Origin: Oscheius tipulae
Taxonomy: Eukaryota; Nematoda; Chromadorea; Rhabditida; Rhabditidae
Assembly (NCBI GenBank): GCA_037178975.1
Contig: JASJZH010000006.1
Location: forward strand, 8,928,001 to 8,992,000
Reading direction: 5' to 3'
Length of the DNA stretch: 64,000 nucleotides
How positions within the stretch are numbered: the first letter of the stretch is position 1; the number at the start of each line of letters is the position of its first letter. Below the pieces are notes generated by a model. It worked only from the letters and a program-made list of their open reading frames with translations. It had not been told where the DNA came from and searched no databases. This document shows positions 22,796-34,078 of this stretch, in pieces. The position numbers were made by a program, and so were the translations under genes.

Positions 22796-24951
22796 TTCTA
22801 AAAATAGAGAGTTCAAAATGGCACGATGCGGCAAAATGGAAAGAGTAAACACAAGCGGACTCTTATAGACCCCCGGACGTGCTGCACTAGTGACGACAAC
22901 AACCTATATTTCGCAATAGTGGTAGCAGAGAGAGAAATAGCTATTTGGTTTCATAGGAAATGACTCATTCATATATGAATCGGGGTGACTAAATACTGAC
23001 TAGTCCGGAGATTTCGATAAAAACTTGACAGAAGTCTGTTAGTCACCAAACGAAAAGGGGTTTATTTTAAGGGAAGAGAAAAATAAAGAGAGTCGCATAT
23101 GTTTGTCTACTAGAGGACGTTGCGCGCCAAAGTACACACATGTTTTGGAGATCTTTAAGGGTTGGGAAACAGATTTTTTACTAGGATAACCTTACCTCCC
23201 AAATCGACCTGTGGCCGGCAACTGCTGAACATGAGCGGCACGCGGAAGAAGAAGGAAAAGCGCGTTTCTAGGCAACCCCCTCTAGCCTTTCGAATAAAGT
23301 TAGGAGGAAATGGTAAATGGAGCTAGTTGGAAGGTCGGCAGGAACAATTTGGCTGTTTGCCATGGCCAGAAATCGATATTACGCCCGGCCTGGACAAAAC
23401 AACAAACAACATGTGAAAATGAGAGGGAGGATCCAGGGACGGGGAGGCCGACTAGCTGCCAAAGTTGTTTAAAATTTGCTGAACCAACAGAAAAACTTAT
23501 TTAATCTTATTGGAAGACAGTTTTCGTGTAGTTTGAGGCTAAGACAACGGGTAAACAATCGTCAATTGGATGTTTGTCGGCCTCCTCCGCCAATTACTCA
23601 CGATGGTGCATAAAAATTAGTAAAAAAAAAACTAAACTAGTACTTTAACCTTATTAGACGACTAAAATAAGCCGATTGAAAGTACATGCAATAATTCAAA
23701 TACGCGAGTACAGGCCATGTTGTCGGAACGGAAATGAGTAACAGATATGCGCTGCTTTGATGAACGCGCGGAAAATTATGGTGAAAACAAATGGAAATGT
23801 GAGAGCGGTGATGAACTTTCGAAGTTTCTGGATAGGAGCAGATTAACTTAGAGGTTTGCCTTAATTGCTAATGTTTTACGGCTTGTCTTTAATAAGACAA
23901 AGAAACAAAAATCTAGCAATAGAAGAATTTATTTCATTTCAAACACAACTGCAAAATGTTGTTCGGGAAACGGATACGGGCTAAGGAGCAGCGGGCTCTC
24001 AATCCATTTGCAGAAGAGTAAAAAAGGCTTAGAAGGAAGAGTGGGGGCGGGGGCTGAAAAACCTGTGATTAGTCTAATTATGACTACAAAACTGAAGAGC
24101 TCGATACGGTAGTCCATAATCAGCTGGTTAGACTCCAGGGACCTGAACAAACCCGAAGGTCTGAAAATAGCTTTAAATTTCAAAAAGATTGGTCCTTACC
24201 GACAAGTACAGGACCAAAAAATCTGGTCAGGTGTACCATCCGTACTGCAGAGGCTAACATGAAATGCTGAGACAGATCGCGCCGACCCTGAAGCTATGTC
24301 ACAAGTGCCTTGCCCATGAATTAAAATACAGTTCAGGATAGTATTCGACTCTGTTCAACTTGCCAGTTTTTAATCTGCTTCATAATTATGAGGCCGTTGA
24401 GATGGAAGTTCATGAAGGCTGTGCATCGTCGGATCTCAGAAGGAACTGATGCAGATGAGTGTCCCATGTTCCACAAAGCCTCAATACTCCCTTTGATAGT
24501 CCCACTTTTCCAGCCGTGAAGAAAAGAAATGTTAGATTAGGTAAGAGCTAGCGCCTAAGTGCTGAAAACTAGGGCGATTAGGTGTTGGACAAGGGTAGAG
24601 AAAAAAAGGAGTACAGAGGGTTTAGAGCACTGCCCACGCATCTTCAAGGCGCGGAGCGGTCAACGCTTGGTCGGATGGTATGTTAGCTCACAAAAGCCTG
24701 CGGCAATTGGACAAGCATTAGGGGACAGACGTGGACAGTGGATCTAGAGAAAAACTTTACAAAGCCAATTATGGCCCAAACAAGTAGAAGTGCGGTGATG
24801 CATTTTGGACAGTTCAAAAAGAGTGCAGACGATGTTCACATCATATTTAGTGATGCGACAATGGTACACGGCAAAAAAGGAGTTATACAAAAGTTTATGC
24901 TCTAGGTTAAATGTGACAGAGAATAACACAATTTATTGTGGCTGACATGAT
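22796..24951. other. Gene-poor interval
   Basis: About 2.2 kb upstream of the PH-domain gene. Small open frames lack coding character or splice-linked continuation. I see nothing I can name. Confidence 0.5.
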
Positions 24952-25188
24952 TTAATGAACGGTATCTTTTGTAAGATCTTGCTCAGATTCCAAGACTTCT
25001 ATGTGTGCGTCTTCAACAGTTGTCTGACCAGGCTGTTGGTTTTTAAAGTACTCCAGTCGTTTCAGCTTCTGTTCCAGTGTCTTGAACTTGCCATCAACTT
25101 CTCCTTCTTCGTAGAGATCATCCGCTATTGCTTCATCATCTCCTTTCAGCGTGATAGGCGCTGGTCGTGGGATATTCGTCGACGACAT
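24952..25188 (-). CDS. Small acidic coiled-coil-like protein, 78 aa
   Basis: Single coding exon. It begins MSSTNIPRPAPITLKGDDEA, continues with acidic DDLYEEGEVDGKF and a short heptad-like helix LEQKLKRLEYFKNQQ, and ends LESEQDLTKDTVH. A minus-strand polyadenylation signal is present at 24933-24938, right after the stop, and an acceptor (ATATTTTCAG) lies about 50 nt upstream of the ATG, so there is a 5' UTR intron or trans-splice site. The frame stays open back to that acceptor, so a slightly longer N-terminus is possible. No family recognised. An upstream exon candidate beginning MADKYRHVS near 25863 does not connect in phase. Confidence 0.6.
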   Translation of the reverse strand: MSSTNIPRPAPITLKGDDEAIADDLYEEGEVDGKFKTLEQKLKRLEYFKNQQPGQTTVEDAHIEVLESEQDLTKDTVH

Positions 25189-25240
25189 GGAGATTTTTCG
25201 AATTTTTGGGGATGATTTGACGTAGAATTGCTGAAAATAT

Positions 25241-25277
25241 TGTTTGAGGCCAAGCAGTAGGGCCTAACCGCCGCCTT
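25241..25277. repeat. Dispersed repeat unit shared with the 31.7 kb MITE
   Basis: TGTTTGAGGCCAAGCAGTAG followed by GRCCYAACCRCCGCCT; the same 36-nt block occurs at about 31710-31745 with three mismatches, and its inner part recurs inverted at about 31867-31886. Confidence 0.7.
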
Positions 25278-26070
25278 ATCTCCCAGTGGTGAGAAACAGA
25301 CCGGTGAGAAATTCGTTTAACGATTGGTGAGACATTCAGTCGAACTTGGTGTAAAATCCGGCCAGAGAGAAATTCACGCCTCTATAAATACTTTGACCAG
25401 TGTCGTTTGATCTTGTCGAACTTTCCCCGTCTTCTACACTCTTTTCATTGTTTAAATGTTAATAAGAGACGTTTTTGGTACAAAAAACTTGGCCAAAAAC
25501 TTTTCTTCTTCTATGCTGTTCCTGGTAAAATGCTGCCTAGTGCTTGATTGCTCAATAGAGATGGCCTAGGTCTTCCCATTGACGGCTCTACGACGCCACA
25601 AAGCTGCTGATAAACTGGCATGAAGGGACCACAAAATCTATGAGAGCAGGGTGAGAAAAGCAACAAAAAAAACTTTTGTTTTCTTTCTCGTGGATTAGGC
25701 CCACAGAGGAATCACGATAATCACAGAAAGACATTATTTTATTAAAATTTTTTAAAGAATTAAACAAGTCTTTTTGTAAGCAAGCCGATACCGATTCGTC
25801 CAGCGTTCCCTCTTCTATTATTACGTCATTTTTACCTGAAACATGGCGATACTTATCAGCCATAAACTACTAGAACCATTGCCTTCCTTATTTTTTCCAG
25901 CATATTCTGCTTTCTAAAACATTTTATGGGCTGTCTACCCAATTTTTCCTATGTATTACCGTACTCTTCCCTCTTTTTAAATGATACATTCTTCTAAAAG
26001 GTTTCTAGCTTCTCAAAAGTTGATCAGAAAGATGTTTTTTTCTTTAGAAAACTTTGATAAAGACGAAGAA

Positions 26071-29000
26071 ATGCCCGGCTTGGACTGGATTCCCGTCGTC
26101 TCTCAGCTCAAATCCATGGTTCAACTGCTGACAGGAGACGCTGAAGGAGCTGCAAGGACTCAAGCCAACTATTTCCAAGAATGTCCGGTTTTATCACAAG
26201 CAGTTTCCCTCGTTCAAGTCGTGGCAGGCGATACAGACGGCGCCTTGGAGACCCAAAAGAAATGCCTGGGCACTTTAAACAACGTCGCCAATGGCCTTCC
26301 AGTTGTTGGTCATGTTAAAGGTTGGCTTTTTCGGCTTGAGGTAACAAAAGAAAACATGTTCAGGCGTTATTCACTATGCTGTTGGAGATACAGAAGGCGG
26401 CCACCATGCCATGAACGCAGCCAGCCGTTCTGCCGTAGTCCTTAGCAGTGGAGCCGGAGCTGCTCTATTTTCTGGAGGTAATTATGAACGCATATGTGGC
26501 ATTAAGACCGAATTTCTGTAAGACTCTACCGGGCCAGGGATATAGGAAAAAAAAGTTGTGCTCAAATTTGGCCAATAGAATCCAATAGGGAAGAGAACTC
26601 TTTTCCAAAAGTGGTTTGCGTCCCGCAACGAAATTATTGCGAAATATTAATTACTCACTTTTAATCTATGAAATTCGATTTCTCGCTCATGTTGTAACAC
26701 GTAAGAGTAGAAGCGAAATAACAGTTCGAGACTTTACTCCAGACAATACTACAAGCACTTGTCACAAGGGTATCATTATAGAAGCTAATTAGATCTGGCA
26801 AGTCTTAACATGTTATCCATCCACAACACTTACCTAAATTTACTGTTAGGCTCAAAAAAATGTTTCAGCAAGATCTACAAGATTGTCAAGAAACCATCAG
26901 GTTAAAATAGAAAAATAGCGAGATACATATTTACACCTCCCCATTATTATTTATTTCTCAAAAACTATATCAAATCTAAGCTTCAAACCATTTTTAGATT
27001 ATTCTTTACGCTTTTCTTCATTTTTACAGCAAAATAAGGTCAGCCTTTGATGGTGTTTTCTTGATTCTTTACATTTTTCTCATTATTTAGATACCATAAA
27101 AACATGATATAGACGAAAGAATAAAGAGAAAGGCCAAATAAAGACGAAAAAGAGACGGCACGCAGACATTTTTTTGCTCACGAAATATGATTTTTAGTCT
27201 TTAGCAAATCATTTCTCAAAATCGATATTGAAATTTGACTTTATTTTTGTATAGAAAATTTAGAAAACGATGTAGAACATTTTAAAAATAGTTTGGAGAT
27301 TAGTTTTGGTATCGTTTCGGAGAAAAAGATAGTAAAGTGTAGTCTTACAGAAATCGCGTCTTAAAGAGACGCTGACACAGTTTCGAAAAATAGACGTGCG
27401 CTTACTGATTACTGTAGTTCACCGATTTTCACGTTTCTAAAATTGTTTTGGCTCTTTCAAAATCTTTTTTCTTGTTTGTATCTTGTAGAGCATGTTGGAA
27501 TTAGTGGGAAACAATAAAAAAAACTCGGAAATGGTATGCCAAAATCTAAAGGAAAATTTTTTTTCCGAACAAGTGGTATATGCGCCCCATCGACTCATGC
27601 ACAGATTTGTGCAGGAACCGGAAACTGTGTCAGCGCCCCTGTAAAGAGAGTGTCAAAGGCTCAAAAGCTACAGTAACCCTTCAAAATCAGCAGTTCCGCT
27701 CATTTTCTTATTATAAAAACCGTTTTCCATTTTTTGTAGATGTTTCCTCTACAAACCCCTTCGAAATACAATCACTAAAAAATACCCTACAGTAATCCAA
27801 AAATACAAATTTGAGGTCTCGCCGCGATTCCTGCTGGCATTGCCGCTGGAGCTGCTTATGATTCAGCTGGAAGTCTGATCACCGACAAGCCGCAGGGCCT
27901 GATAGCAGCGATTGACAGAGCTATCGATGAGCCGAATGGAGGAAACATCTTCGAGGCGGCATTCGTGCCAGTTGGCGATGGATTGGGAGGTTATGCTGGA
28001 GGAAAACTGGCCACTTCTATCGCTACGAAGGTCAAGATCAGCAGTCTGGAAGCGGCTAGGAGCAGCAAAGCAGCGTTGATTGAAGATTCATTGGGTGGAA
28101 ATGGAGGAGGTGGAGGCTTGACATCTGGACAAGTCCTGGACCTCGGACAACAGGTCAACGCCTTGACCAGGCAGATAAACCTGCTGAAACATGGAACGAC
28201 TCAGTATTGGTTCGATCCGAAAAGTGGAGAAGTTTTTACTACCAAGCGGAGCCGTTGCTGTTCCCGGATATATCAATGTGAAAGGCGAGCAGGAGATTAA
28301 GGACATAATTAAGACGATGTATAACTCGTGAGTTTTCTTTTTTTGGAGCAAAAAAAAAAACAAGAAAATGTCTGTTTTAAAGGGGCTGTCAGGGTCTTAA
28401 CGCGAAAAATACTAAAAGTTAAAGGAAACACTCATAAAAATGGATTCACTGGTTTCCCTTTTCCTTTTGCAAAAAAAGAAACATCTAGAAAACCTTGAGC
28501 AACGTGGGATAAAAATGAATTGAATTGCTGGTTTTGGCAGGGCTAGTGTAGCTTTTTAGATCCTTACCACTTTCTTTAATCTTTTTTAGGCTTATACAGC
28601 AGAGCCGGGCGGAATCCAACAAAAAATTGGGATAAATTGAAAAAAATACCGAATTTAGACCATTTTTCCTTGATATTGCCCCCGTTACCAAAAAAAGAGT
28701 CCTGTGAAAGCTGGGAAGCCGCCTCAAGCGCAGATTCGGTTAGAAAATTTTTTTTCAAGCTATTTTATTACAAATTTTTTGCCCCAATTCCAGATTTCTA
28801 TTGGATATTGGCGTTCCAACTCCATATTCCAATTCCGAAAGATTTTTACTGCCCTCCAATTCCAAATTTTTCCATACAACCTATTTCCAACGGAAATGAC
28901 GATCCGCAAAGAAGCAATTTCAAATTACTGGTATGCGATTACTAGAAAAAAGTATTTTTCCACTATGGGTCTCGTAACGGAGGACTGAAAAGGCCGCTAA

Positions 29001-30524
29001 GCCCGGCTTTTCCGTTGGAAATCCACTATAGTCTAGTTTTTCTGAAGCGGAACTGAATTATTCGATAAAAAATGACCAGAAAATGGGCTTCTTCACTTCC
29101 CATTTCTAGAAAAACCGTTCAAGGTTTGTATATTTCTCAAAAATAAGAGAAAACCAGGAGCTTTTTATTTGTAAATGATCCATTTTTAGACAAAGTGATG
29201 GAATCTTGTCTGACGATTACGCTGGTCAACAAGTTGGTGGATCTTGTCAATCGCGTGAAGCCAAAGAGAAAAAGTGCCAAGCTTATGAAAAGTAGAAGCC
29301 TCAAGGATCTATGACCCAGGCCTATCCAAAAATTCCCGTATTAACGAAGAAGGAGATTGAGTTAACGAAAAAGAAGATTGAGTTGGAGAGAGAGCAGAAT
29401 AACACTCCGGATCAGGACAGCAAAACTCTGCTCCAAGACCTCTCATGGCTCGAAGTTCACATGCTGAACGAGTTCAACTATACGGTAGGGTTTGCCTTTT
29501 TAAAGGGACTGTCAAGGACCTCTCGATATGGCTATTAAGTCCCGACGCGACTGAGAAAATAAGCGTTCCCCCGTATTTGCCAAAAATTTCGGCGGAAAAT
29601 CAAGAGTTTTCACATTCTCTTTCCAAAATCTCGCTAATTTTTCGGCCAAATTCCACCAAAAGTTGGCTTCGAGTAGAACATTACACAGGGTGCATGATGA
29701 TGTCAATAAATCCAAGTGTCAATGAAAATAAAATGAACAACTAAACGGCTAACCTAATCCCCGAGCACCGGTCACAGAGTGCCAACTTTATGAACCAATT
29801 TTCATTTTCCTTTTCGGAAAGACAGCTACAATCACTGGGGCAACTTTCCTCATTATAAAAATGGTATATGGCTGATTTTTATTGCCAGGTTACGGTAGCT
29901 TTTTAGGTCTCTAACAGTCCATTTAAAGCCCATTTTCAACTTAAAATGGAGACAGACTTTTGAGGTTTTATAGGGAGCAGTCATGAGAAATCATGCTCGT
30001 CAGGGCCTGCTGCATTCTTTCCTCCGTCACTGCGTTCAATGGGCAAATGTGATTCCTAAGCTAGACGAGGACATCCAGAATCTATCAATCGGTCATGATC
30101 TGGATGAGATTGGCGCTGCAAGCCAGCCCAAGGTTGCTGCAAATCTGCTCAATCAATTCTTTAAAAAACTAATGGAAGAGCTGAGTGATGATGACCGAGA
30201 AGGTGAGCATTTAAATTGTTTTTAAAAGTTAAGTTTACAGCTCTGTCCGACATCCAGATGAGAATTTATAACTTTCTCAATCGGAACATCACCTACTCTA
30301 GCTATCTCGGAGAGGGAATCAACAATGATGGCAGGATGCAAGTCTTCTTTAAGGTCGTCGACAATTTGGGGAATGAACAAGTCATGGTGGTCTGCGTCTC
30401 GGAGCAGTTGTATCCACCAAATAGAGACTTTGTTGACCGTCGACCCGTCAGAACTATCACTACGATTTTCTTCATTACTCTCCAAGAAGCCCTCGAGAGG
30501 AGATTGATTCCAAAGACTTTTTAA
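26071..30524 (+). CDS. Large gene of unknown function with repeated GD-TQ motif; one frameshift and one in-frame stop
   Basis: Exons 26071-26320, 26364-26477, 27816-28327, 29190-29484, 29974-30202 and 30241-30524 fit together in phase apart from two breaks. The N-terminal part has an internal repeat, LLTGDAEGAARTQANYFQEC then VVAGDTDGALETQKKCLG, preceded by PGLDWIPVVSQLKS and followed by GLPVVGHVKGVIHYAVGDTE and a Gly/Ala-rich segment. I recall similar DWIP-type proteins in several animals, with no known function. Near 28248 a single extra base shifts the frame; the downstream frame resumes as GAVAVPGYINVKGEQEIKD. At 29293-29295 a TAG interrupts the frame, which continues as KPQGSMTQAYPKIPVLTKKE. 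The C-terminal part is hydrophilic then globular (GRMQVFFKVVDNLGNEQVMV). The only clear polyA signal is after the last exon (30589-30594). Either two tightly spaced cistrons, a decaying gene, or assembly errors. Confidence 0.6.
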
Positions 30525-30588
30525 CTTTTCGCAAAACAACGTAGAGCCATTTATCTGCTTTATTTTTTTAGTACAACATGAAGTGGCG

Positions 30589-30594
30589 AATAAA
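30589..30594 (+). terminator. Polyadenylation signal AATAAA
   Basis: 65 nt after the final stop of the 26.1-30.5 kb gene; none is evident between its two halves. Confidence 0.65.
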
Positions 30595-31177
30595 CAATTG
30601 TAAGCCTAACAGGCATCTAGCAATCTTTCTCTTCCATTATGAGATAAAAATCGCGTTAGGTTTACCTACCCCCTCAGAATTTAGTTTTAAAATTTAAAAC
30701 TCGTGTAGCGCGCGATGGCATTGGTCTTTTTCAAAAATTCTTTCTGCATGTTACTCGCCACAAGATACTCTATCGAATGGTTCCCATTACAACAGATTTG
30801 GTCGAAATTCGAAAAAACGTAAAAACGGAGGGGTTTCAAAAAATGGCCGATTTCCCCCGGATACAGTGTACCCCCTCGGTGCTCGGCCGCCTCTCGATGG
30901 ATTTCTTTGAAACTTGGTACCCTTATTGGAATGTGTGTCCCGTCGTGTTGCGTCCATAACCGAAAGAATTTGGTGCACATACGGCGACGCTAGAGCTCGT
31001 AGACCGCGCCGACCCCGGTTTTAGGCAATCTTTTGAGTAAAACTCGGGGATAAAGCGCCGTTAGGCTCCCAAACTTCACTATCAGATGCAGTTTCTGGTG
31101 CTGAATACGATTCTGTAAAAACATTTGGGGGTAACCGGACTTTTTGTTCGAGCTACGACGCTTTTAGGTTACTGGCC

Positions 31178-31253
31178 CGCGCGTGGCCTAGTGGTCTAAG
31201 GCGCGCTCATCCGCAGATCGCAGGTTCGATACCCGCGGAGGCAAAACTTTTTT
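31178..31253 (+). ncRNA. tRNA-like RNA polymerase III unit (tRNA relic or SINE head)
   Basis: Has a good A box (TGGCCTAGTGGT, about 31184-31195), D-stem pairing GCC/GGC, and a perfect B box (GGTTCGATACC, 31223-31233), followed by a TTTTTT terminator at 31248-31253. The acceptor arms do not pair and the anticodon arm is poor, so it is not a normal tRNA. The sequence before it (about 30660-31180) is unusually GC-rich for this region and may be the body of a repeat. Confidence 0.55.
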
Positions 31254-31701
31254 ACTTTGTTGTCAACTGCTTTTGTGTAGAACCGAATACTTACAGATCT
31301 CATTTTCAATTGCATTCTGGAAGTTAGAAAGAAGTTTTCTTATGAAAAATTCACCATTCTGCCTTGTCATTGCTGGAGCCCAGCGGGGGGGGAGGAGGAG
31401 GATAAAAAAAATGACAGAGTGAGAGTGTTTCTGGTTAATTGGTATTCTTTTTAACTGTCGGCTGTGATGGATTTTCCTTTTTTTGTTGGGGAGATTAGAA
31501 TAACAACGCAAAGCGATAATGGAAAGCCGCTTGTTTTTTAGGCCAGTTTGGTATCAAAAAAAACTGAGAAACCTTCTATTTGCAAGCAAATAGAGACAAA
31601 AAGAGTGCAATTATGGTGTGAAAAAGTGGAACACAAAAAGCGGAAGGTGGTTAGACGTTGACAAAAGGAGGGCAATAGGGGGAAATGGACGAAAGAAGGG
31701 C

Positions 31702-31899
31702 AATAGAACTGTTTGAGGCCAAGCAGTAGGACCCAACCACCGCCTCCCAAAAGTGAACAAAAGGCTCCTGCTACCTTTTGCGCAGGTCCAAAGGGAAAAC
31801 CACAAGGAGTGAAAAAGCTCTAAAAATGTTAGCTGTCCACAAGCATTGTCTCAATAAATTGGAAGATAAGGCGCCGGTTAGGCCCTAGACAGTTCTATT
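31702..31899. mobile_element. MITE-like element with short terminal inverted repeats
   Basis: About 198 bp. The left end reads AATAGAACTGT and the right end is its reverse complement (31889-31899). Inner arms also pair: TAGGACCCAACCACCGCCT on the left matches the reverse complement of the right arm (AAGGCGCCGGTTAGGCCCTA). It carries no coding capacity and abuts a truncated LRR relic whose last in-frame codon falls inside the right end. Confidence 0.6.
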
Positions 31900-32677
31900 T
31901 AAGACTCTCTAATCTCCCAATAGCCATTATGTCTTCCTTTCCTAACTCAAAACTGCCTATAGTCACCCATTTTACTAAGTTCCGATTTTTAAGATGCTCC
32001 AAACACCCCTTCTGGGATATGCAGTCACCCATAGTTAACTCCATGAGACTCTCCATCCCTCCAATTGCTATCATATCTTCTTATCCTATCAGATGGTCGT
32101 ATGAAATATCTAATTTCATTAAATACAGGTCTTTGAGGTGGCTTAGGCACCCTCTTCTTAAAAAATAGCAACACATATCTAGCTCCTTGAGACTCTCCAT
32201 TTCCCCGATCACTTTTGTGTCCTCTTCACTTAACCGGGTGTTAGCTGCAAGATCCAATCTTATTAGCTTCATATCCTTGAAATGTTTTGCAAATCCCGCT
32301 TGCGGCTCACACTGGCTCAAATTCAATACTTCAAGACTTTCCATCTTACCGGCCACCAGCTCAAAAGCCTCTGGCTCGCATTGCATTGTTAGATTCGAAA
32401 GTCGATCTGTGCCAATCTCTTCTTCATTTCGCTTTTCAAGCTTATCTTCTAGATAGCTGTTGATCCTTGCTACCAAATAGCTAGACTTTGTGAACACTCC
32501 ATTGGAAAGAGGGTACTTTCTTGTCCCAATTGCCACATTATGAGTGTCAACAAATGTGATCTCCACCTCTCCAGCCTCCTTATTCAAGGAATTGTGTAAC
32601 CCTGCAAGCACGTGCATGGCATGGACCCAGAACATGGGGGTTGCAGACGTTTTTGTTTTTATATGAAAAATTTTCAA
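31895..32677 (-). pseudogene. Leucine-rich-repeat protein relic
   Basis: On the minus strand a frame from about 32677 encodes a non-repeat N-terminal part (EVEITFVDTHNVAIGTRKYP, SYLEDKLEKRNEEEIG) and then leucine-rich repeats: GKMESLEVLNLSQCEPQAGF, LIRLDLAANTRLSEEDTKVI, GEMESLKELDMCC. The frame meets TAA after SYDHLIG (about 32084) but goes on in the same frame with two further repeats, IAIGGMESLMELTMGDCISQ and ELGKEDIMAIGRLESLK, before running into the MITE. One nonsense codon plus truncation at a mobile element argue for a dead gene. The repeat type resembles nematode F-box-associated or similar LRR proteins; the exact family is not clear. Confidence 0.65.
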
Positions 32678-33079
32678 TTAAACCAGGGTTGGAATTTATC
32701 GGTATTTGCGCAAAGATGAAAGGGGCATGGCATGCTCCTACATTGAGTATGCTAAGGTAGAGAATATTCGACTCAATGAGCAATGCATATGAGCGTCTCG
32801 CTTTTCCTTTGTCTCACTCTTGACTTCTTCCATCGATGAAAAAATTTTAGATAATAAATTTATGAATATTAGAACACAGGGCACCACCAACCACCCCCCT
32901 GCATCGAGTTATTGTACTTGCTCAGGGAAGAAATGGCTCAAAATCTGGAAACGGGAAAAGCTCCAGAGGACAGCAGACATCCATTCCGCAGCTGAAAATT
33001 TGGGAAACACCATCATTTTCGATGCCCTTTCGAATGACACCTACCTCGTTTCGATATCCCGCGGACAACTAGAACCCTT

Positions 33080-33393
33080 CCCTAGTTAGACCTCAGCCAA
33101 ACAGATATAGAGGTTGTTGCGCTCACGCCCCAACCCAAAAATGGATCACACCTGAAAATATTCACGACAGAGACGATCTTTGCTTCCTTACCAAGGATAA
33201 TGGCATTAAAGAGGCACTGTTGCTCTTGGGGCTTGGAAGTAATCCAGAGTTTGCAAAACGGAGATTTAGACTTCATTGTTTTAGCTGCTACACGTTTTAT
33301 AATGAAGAGATGGATTTTTGCAAGAAATGCGGCCATATTACGATTACAAGAGTAACGGTTCTAGGTGAAGGGGCTAATGTAGTAAAGAGATAG
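33080..33393 (+). pseudogene. NOB1-like (20S pre-rRNA endonuclease) C-terminal fragment
   Basis: NOB1 is the PIN-domain nuclease that matures 18S rRNA. The segment LSQTDIEVVALT matches the end of its PIN domain, and in another frame KWITPENIHDRDDLCFLTKD leads into KEALLLLGLG and a zinc ribbon with four ligands, LHCFSC and FCKKCGH. The linker between PIN domain and WITP motif is missing and the two pieces are in different frames; the protein then stops at VVKR* where NOB1 normally continues for about 90 residues. The catalytic N-terminus is not seen upstream. I read it as a decayed, partial duplicate; the functional gene should be elsewhere. Confidence 0.55.
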
Positions 33394-33563
33394 GTCGGCC
33401 AGCTACAGTTGTTAAAGTGTGATTTTTTTTTATTAGCAAGACCCAATAATTGCTACCGGTCCTATTGTGGACCATTCAAAAACAACTATTCCGTAGTATT
33501 TTCAACCTTAATTTGGGTATTGAGTGAGTTATTTTAGACTTAAATGCCCCTATCCTTTGCCAG

Positions 33564-34078
33564 GTCGTTGGATGGCTCCTGAATCCTTGGTAAAAGCTAT
33601 AGTTCAAGTGAGTTCTTTGTTCGAAGTACTTAAAAGGCATTTTCCAGTCTGACGTATGGTCTTATGGAATCCTCCTCTACGAGGTTGCTTACTCGTTATT
33701 GTAATATCTTTGAGAGTTCAACATTTTTACTCTTGGTGGCTTGCCTTATGACGGAATCCCATCGATCCATATGTTTGAAAGAGTGAAAATGGGCGAAAGG
33801 AACCCTAAGCCCTCCCTTGCTCATGAGAAGATGTGAGTTAAGAACGTGATATTCGAAATATTTCATAGATATACGTTCATGATGAAGTGCTAGTGTCTCG
33901 ACACTTCGGAAAGACCCTCGTTCGGTGATGCTGCAAGAACAGTTGTTTCTTTAAAAAAAAACCTTTTCAGGCTCCGGATGAATTTGAAAACCTATCTCCT
34001 GATGAAGAGAAAAACCATCAGTGCACTTCGAGTTCTCTAGCTGAAGCATCCAATCCTGAAGCTGACAGAAAGCAGTGA
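33564..34078 (+). pseudogene. Tyrosine-kinase C-lobe fragment with nonsense codon
   Basis: Exons encode GRWMAPESLVKAIVQ (subdomain VIII), SDVWSYGILLYE (subdomain IX, conserved D), FNIFTLGGLPYDGIPSIHMF (subdomain X), then YTFMMKC*CLDTSERPSFGD (subdomain XI) and a short Ser/Glu-rich tail ending at 34076-34078. The conserved Trp of the CW...RP motif is replaced by TAG (33891-33893). No N-lobe, catalytic loop or DFG exon is present upstream. The layout is of a receptor-type or Fer-like tyrosine kinase as expanded in nematodes, now a relic. Confidence 0.75.

Noticed and set aside
31178-31250. Functional tRNA gene
   Set aside because: A and B boxes are good but the acceptor stem cannot pair and the anticodon arm is irregular; kept only as a tRNA-like Pol III unit.
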